This document shows, in pieces, positions 59,931 to 64,000 of a DNA stretch of 64,000 bases. Location of the stretch: NCBI GenBank assembly GCA_033558025.1, contig JAUCEF010000008.1:868001-932000 (forward strand). Direction: 5' to 3'. Under the pieces are notes generated by a model. The model did no database searches. It was not told the DNA's origin and worked only from the letters and a program-made list of their open reading frames with translations. The translations under genes were made by a program, and so were the position numbers. Source of the DNA: Phytophthora sp. 'mugwort'. Taxonomy: Eukaryota; Oomycota; Peronosporomycetes; Peronosporales; Peronosporaceae. How positions within the stretch are numbered: position 1 is the first letter of the stretch; each line of letters starts with the position of its first letter.

Positions 59931-61560
59931 CAATAACATTTATCTGTCACATTGCTTCGACAGATCTTGAATGCCCGTGGAAGTGGCGGCGGGGGTGGTG
60001 ACAAATTAAAGTTCTCCACAAACCTAATGAAGCTACTTGAAATTCGCGCCGTAGAGGACTCGAGTGTGTCAGAAGTTCGGATAACAGCATTTAAGTTGCC
60101 CTGACCGGTCGCGAGTGCTCAGAGTCGTGACTGGCTGGACGCATGACAATTATCTAGGAAACAGTGAAATTTTAAGGGACGACGGGACTGCTGCGTTCGA
60201 TTGCATTGAATACAGGCGTGATTCTAAAGCACATTGGTTTTAAAACCAATGATTCAGATGCTATTCCTTATGGATTTATGGGAGATATACTGCAGTATAA
60301 GGCTGGTCAGATCTCTACCTTATCGGAAGCTACTATGTTTGTTTTTTCCTGTATCTCTGATATCAAATTCTGTCAATGATGCAATGAAGTTATGAGCCGA
60401 AGTGCGTGGAATCAGAGAAGGCAAAATGGAGAGCAAATCTAGGGAGCCAGACGTGGTTGGAAGAAGGATGGACGGCTCGAGAATTGGAACGCAAGTGAAT
60501 GACCCCTGTGTAAATGGCAGATTATGCATTTCTTATCTTGTGTAGATATCAAGAACAATGAAATACCTTTCGATGCTATCTGCGCATATAGGCGGAACAA
60601 AAGGACTGGGCGATGATTGGAATACCAGTTTGAAGAAATACTACTACATTGGCCACAACCCTGGCAAGTTCGCTATCATGTACCCTTGCTAACAAGATGA
60701 TGAATTTGACTTTGAACGAGATATGTGGGATTACCATGTCAAATACATATGAAGGCAGAGAGAATACCACTACAAAACAATCTCCTCAACTGACTTTCAA
60801 ACAAACTTGAAAATGCTTTTGGCGATTAGATAAATAATCATCAAACTGCCGACAGGACTTAAGCGGAGAATATACGCCGAGTAGTCAAATGGCGCAAATC
60901 GGCCGACACTGATTAAAATATATAAGAAACAAGTACAAAGTATTCTAGCCTTTCTTGTTGATCGGCACGGAAAGGTGGGTATCATGTCCAGCGTACACGA
61001 AGCGTGCGAGCCGTAGCGGGCTAAGGGTTCTGCCCAAGCGAGCGCAGCCAGTCGCATCGGAAGTGAAGCTTGCGAGATGTAGTAGTTACATGCGAGTTCT
61101 ATGGTCGGTGGGATTACGCGGAGCATAGTAATGTGATATTCTTAAAGATGACACCCCGTTTTTGCATGTTTATGTCTGTTAGCAGTGTCGGTTGATGTCG
61201 GCAACTTTACGCTATGGCTGAATAACATTGTCTCTCCGACCAAACATGATCATAGTATAGTGCATAATAGCTAATGCGACTCTTCTCCGATTCGTTCTAG
61301 CTAATGAAAACCAGCTTCAAAAGTTTTGGCAAGTCAAATAGCTTCAAATGTTTCAGTTTCATCCAATACAAACGCGAATAGAGATTGCAGGCGGAAGCAG
61401 AGCGATTCCGACGTATCTGGTCGGAGCTGATGCCCAGATATGTGTATCGTGCTACAAACGTGTGGTGTGCCACGTATCACTCGCATATTTTTGCCGCCCC
61501 TCCGACCAATAACGATGAACCTTAACGACTTGAAAGCCCGCCAAAACCAAGTGCGCGAGA
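59931..61560. other. No recognised gene
   Basis: AT-rich. Minus-strand open stretches at 60320-60529, 60576-60770 and 60797-61126 contain hydrophobic runs but no family motif. I see no repeat or RNA gene. Confidence 0.4.
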
Positions 61561-61569
61561 GTGACGGCC

Positions 61570-63590
61570 ATGAAAGCGTTCGAGCGCTTCCTATCCGCTG
61601 ACAGCACGAGCATGGAGAATGTTAGGGTTTTGGTCGTCGCGGGCCAAGCCGCGCAGACGGTATTCTAGTGACGCTGATGGGCAAGTTTGGCGTGTACCTG
61701 GCATTTCGCGCAGGCGTACGGGGGCAGCACCTGTCGCGCCATTCCGTCGCTCAATATTTCCGCCAGGTGAAGTGCTGGCTCCTGGACGAGTATCTTGTTC
61801 ATGGCGGCACTGTAGCACGGCAGCTACTGAGCATGGGACGCACGCTTGAGCAGCACTGCATCAAGCGCGATAGTGGTGGATTTGTCAAGAAGGCGGTTGC
61901 ATGTATGTAATATGATCTCAAGAAGATGATAAGGTATCTGTATTCAACCGCTAGCTGTGCTTCCGACTACCAAGATGTAGCTCGGTTATGCCTCTTGTGG
62001 TACTTCTTCGGCCGTACTTCGGACCTGACCTTCGTTCGGAAGCAGCAGCTCCCAAAATAGGTGCTGGCGGCGTGCTCTTCATCCGCTTCATCCGCATGAA
62101 GACGCCCGACGAGCAAGCACTGTCGCTCTTCCCCGATGCTGACTTCGCGACTTGGCCGCTGCTGGCGCTCACGCTGGTTTTGATAACCCAAGAGTCGCCG
62201 TGCGCAGCGCTCCTCAACCACTTGCCAGTGCAGTCGAAAGACGTCCCCGTTGAGCTGACCGACTCCATCCCGTTGCTGGACCTGCTTGGCGCCCTTAAGT
62301 CTTCTCAGGCGTCGGCGAGAAACAGCACAGTCCCCACAACGCCGACGGTTGGTATTCACACTCATATCAACCGCTTGCTCGATCGTTTCGCTGGACCCTG
62401 AAGTCGAGAGCCGCTAACCTCTCATTCGTTTCGATGCGGCGGCGTCCAGCATGCCAAAGCGTGCTCACAGCTGACGGCGCAGTGGATCTTCGATCGCGAA
62501 GCATAGAACTTGACCACGACGAACGAAGCCTTCGCCTACGTCTTCAATACGCCGAAAGAAGACATCAAGTCGCAAACGTACTGAGCGGATTGGCGCCAAA
62601 GCAAGCCTGTTCTTCCGTCACCGGAAGTCTTCGACTCGGCTCCACAATAGCAGATTAGGGAGGTTAGCCATAAGCTCTTCAATGCGAGTCATACGCTGGG
62701 TAACAAGGCCTTCAAAGTTTGCACTGCTGTGAAGGATATGCTGACAGCAACCATCATCGTCCGTCGCTGATGAAGACCAACGCGCAAGGGCCAGCGATGA
62801 CGACGATCCAGCGCTGCGCCAACGCCTCTGCTGTGACCACATCGAATCTGATTGCTTGGTCACAGCAACTCACGAGGTCTGCTGCTCCCGCTCACACCAC
62901 TGCGGACGACCTGACGGAAGGAAACATGAAGGGCAAAGTTGCGTTCAATCATCAGACTGCATTGATAGAAAGGTTAATCGAGGTCAACTGTCGCCTCGAA
63001 GCTCGAGTCAACTTGCTAAAAACTACAAATAACAACACACGGGAGAGCACATAAGGTCACCGCGGCCAGCAAGCAAAGCGACCAAGAAATGAAGATGAAA
63101 ATGTACCAGTGAAGCGCCGACGACGATCGGAGACGATATCTCTCGTCGACACCTGGGCAGTTCCGCGTGGATGGCTGAGTACTAACAAGCACAAGAAGTC
63201 GGACGCCAAGCAGCTCGTGGCCTTCATAAAGCTCCTCATTGAAGACGGATACGCGCTCGACGAGTCGTCACCGAGCTACAAGGATAACGTTCGCCACCTT
63301 GGAGAGCTGGTGTCAAGCAAAGTCGTGGCGTACCTCCGCGCGCGAAGCGTAAATCAACGGGATTTAACGCGGTGCTCGAGGAGCTTCGTCGGCTACATCG
63401 CGAGGGAAGACTCAATGACCTCACCAGCGCCTACCACCAGCGCCTTGCAATCGGTAGAGTTGTAGACCCTGCTCCACTCCATCACCAAGGCGTCTCAGAC
63501 GGCTTCTGTAATACAACACGCCATATTCACCCGTATCCTTGTGGTCGGAGCGTCCGTAGATGCCGCTCGCTTGGAGGTCTGCCGTAGTCA
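61570..63590 (+). pseudogene. Crypton-type tyrosine recombinase, inactivated
   Basis: From ATG at 61570 (MKAFERFLSADST), the reading shifts to LMGKFGVYLAFRAGVRGQHL, SVAQYFRQVKCWLLDEY and CIKRDSGGFVKKAV. Then come LLWYFFGRTSDLTFVRK (Arg block), ARFIRMKTPDEQALSLFPD-like sequence, a 137-codon open frame to 62401, and LTSHSFRCGGVQHAKA (the HxxR box). NEAFAYVFNTPKED (catalytic Tyr) and a DNA-binding C-terminus follow (NKHKKSDAKQLVAFIKLL; SSPSYKDNVRHLGELVSSKV; ELRRLHREGRLNDL). The catalytic residues are largely present, but at least five frameshifts and stops (62399, 62508, 62580) disrupt the gene. Cryptons move as circular DNA by recombination and have no RT. Confidence 0.75.
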
Positions 63591-64000
63591 ATAGAGTATA
63601 GAGAAATTTGCCGGTGGGTGGAACCGTACCAGTACCTTCCCTTTCAGGAGCTCTTTCATTGGCTACATCGGTGGTGGTAGGGGGGGGGAACAATAACATC
63701 GCAGGGGATACTCAGCTGGCGGATCGACGGGGAATTAACGACCATGATTATTTGCGGAAGCGACAACCCTCTTAGAAGTACCATGGGCACAACCCTTCAG
63801 TTCACCAGGCCAGGTGTTCAATCGATCACTGAGGTCGCTGGGCAAGACGGCGCAGCCAAAATGGCACGTGTGCCACTCATTTGCAGGATGTAGTTCCGCC
63901 TGCCACCTATCGATGAGCCAATCATTTGCGAGGGGATTTTTTACGGGCCGTATGTCACTTTACAAAAGCCTCCACAGATTTGTGCGATTTCAAATTCTAC
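63591..64000. other. No recognised gene at the window end
   Basis: Probable 3' flank of the Crypton. Contains a short G tract near 63680. Nothing else is supported. Confidence 0.4.

Noticed and set aside
1..64000. CRISPR arrays, rRNA genes, prophage or bacterial operons
   Set aside because: No regularly spaced repeats, no rRNA-like sequence and no bacterial gene organisation were seen on either strand.

Overview
The window looks like a gene-poor, repeat-rich segment of an oomycete nuclear genome, most likely Phytophthora or a close downy-mildew relative. The evidence is a secreted RxLR-type effector ORF with a canonical RILR motif, oomycete-type initiator (TCANTYY) sequences in front of the host genes, large intronless ORFs, a very large ABCG protein, and a dense, decayed mixture of eukaryotic transposons. 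Nothing bacterial (operons, Shine-Dalgarno sites, CRISPR) is present, and no rRNA or complete tRNA gene was found.

Host-type genes. (1) Three long intact ORFs of one unrecognised gene family lie at 950-3205 (+), 15484-17781 (-) and 27618-29960 (-). They share a tryptophan-rich N-terminal region, leucine-rich segments and a C-terminal F-box-like tail. A decayed fourth copy (25496-25716) with its own duplicated promoter flank (26795-26985) is interrupted by a Merlin-type transposon. (2) A 2357-residue double ABCG-like protein (7686-14759) has an N-terminal extension of about 1000 residues with internal repeats, and both nucleotide-binding domains lack a recognisable Walker A motif. (3) An RxLR effector-like ORF (38680-39057) has downstream WY-type sequence stranded behind a stop codon.

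Mobile DNA by region. 0.15-0.7 kb: pogo-like fragment. 4.3-6.2 kb: mariner element with both terminal inverted repeats. 19.2-21 kb: decayed PIF/Harbinger element (Myb/SANT ORF and convergent DDE nuclease). 22-25 kb: retroelement gag-like debris. 25.8-26.6 kb: Merlin/IS1595-type transposase. 31.3-33.2 kb: pogo-like element. 33.5-35.8 kb: second Harbinger pair with a recognisable 82-nt intron. 40.1-40.5 kb: internally deleted pogo-like element. 40.9-44.2 kb: DIRS-like reverse transcriptase and gag on the minus strand. 44306-52230: TA-flanked pogo-like element with a zinc-finger transposase, which carries a complete Ty1/copia element (44468-49684, TSD GGTTT). 52405-59326: Ty3/gypsy chromovirus-type element with an antisense accessory gene at its 3' end. 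61.6-63.6 kb: Crypton tyrosine-recombinase element.

The host genes sit as islands in this debris and show no common pathway. The most unusual points are the double pseudo-ATPase ABCG protein, the family with an F-box-like motif at its C-terminus, the antisense chromodomain/cysteine-peptidase-like gene of the gypsy element, the nested insertions that can be reconstructed exactly from target-site duplications, and a recurring pattern of near-perfect short-loop inverted repeats inside decayed transposon genes. Function is inferred from sequence motifs by eye; no database search was possible.
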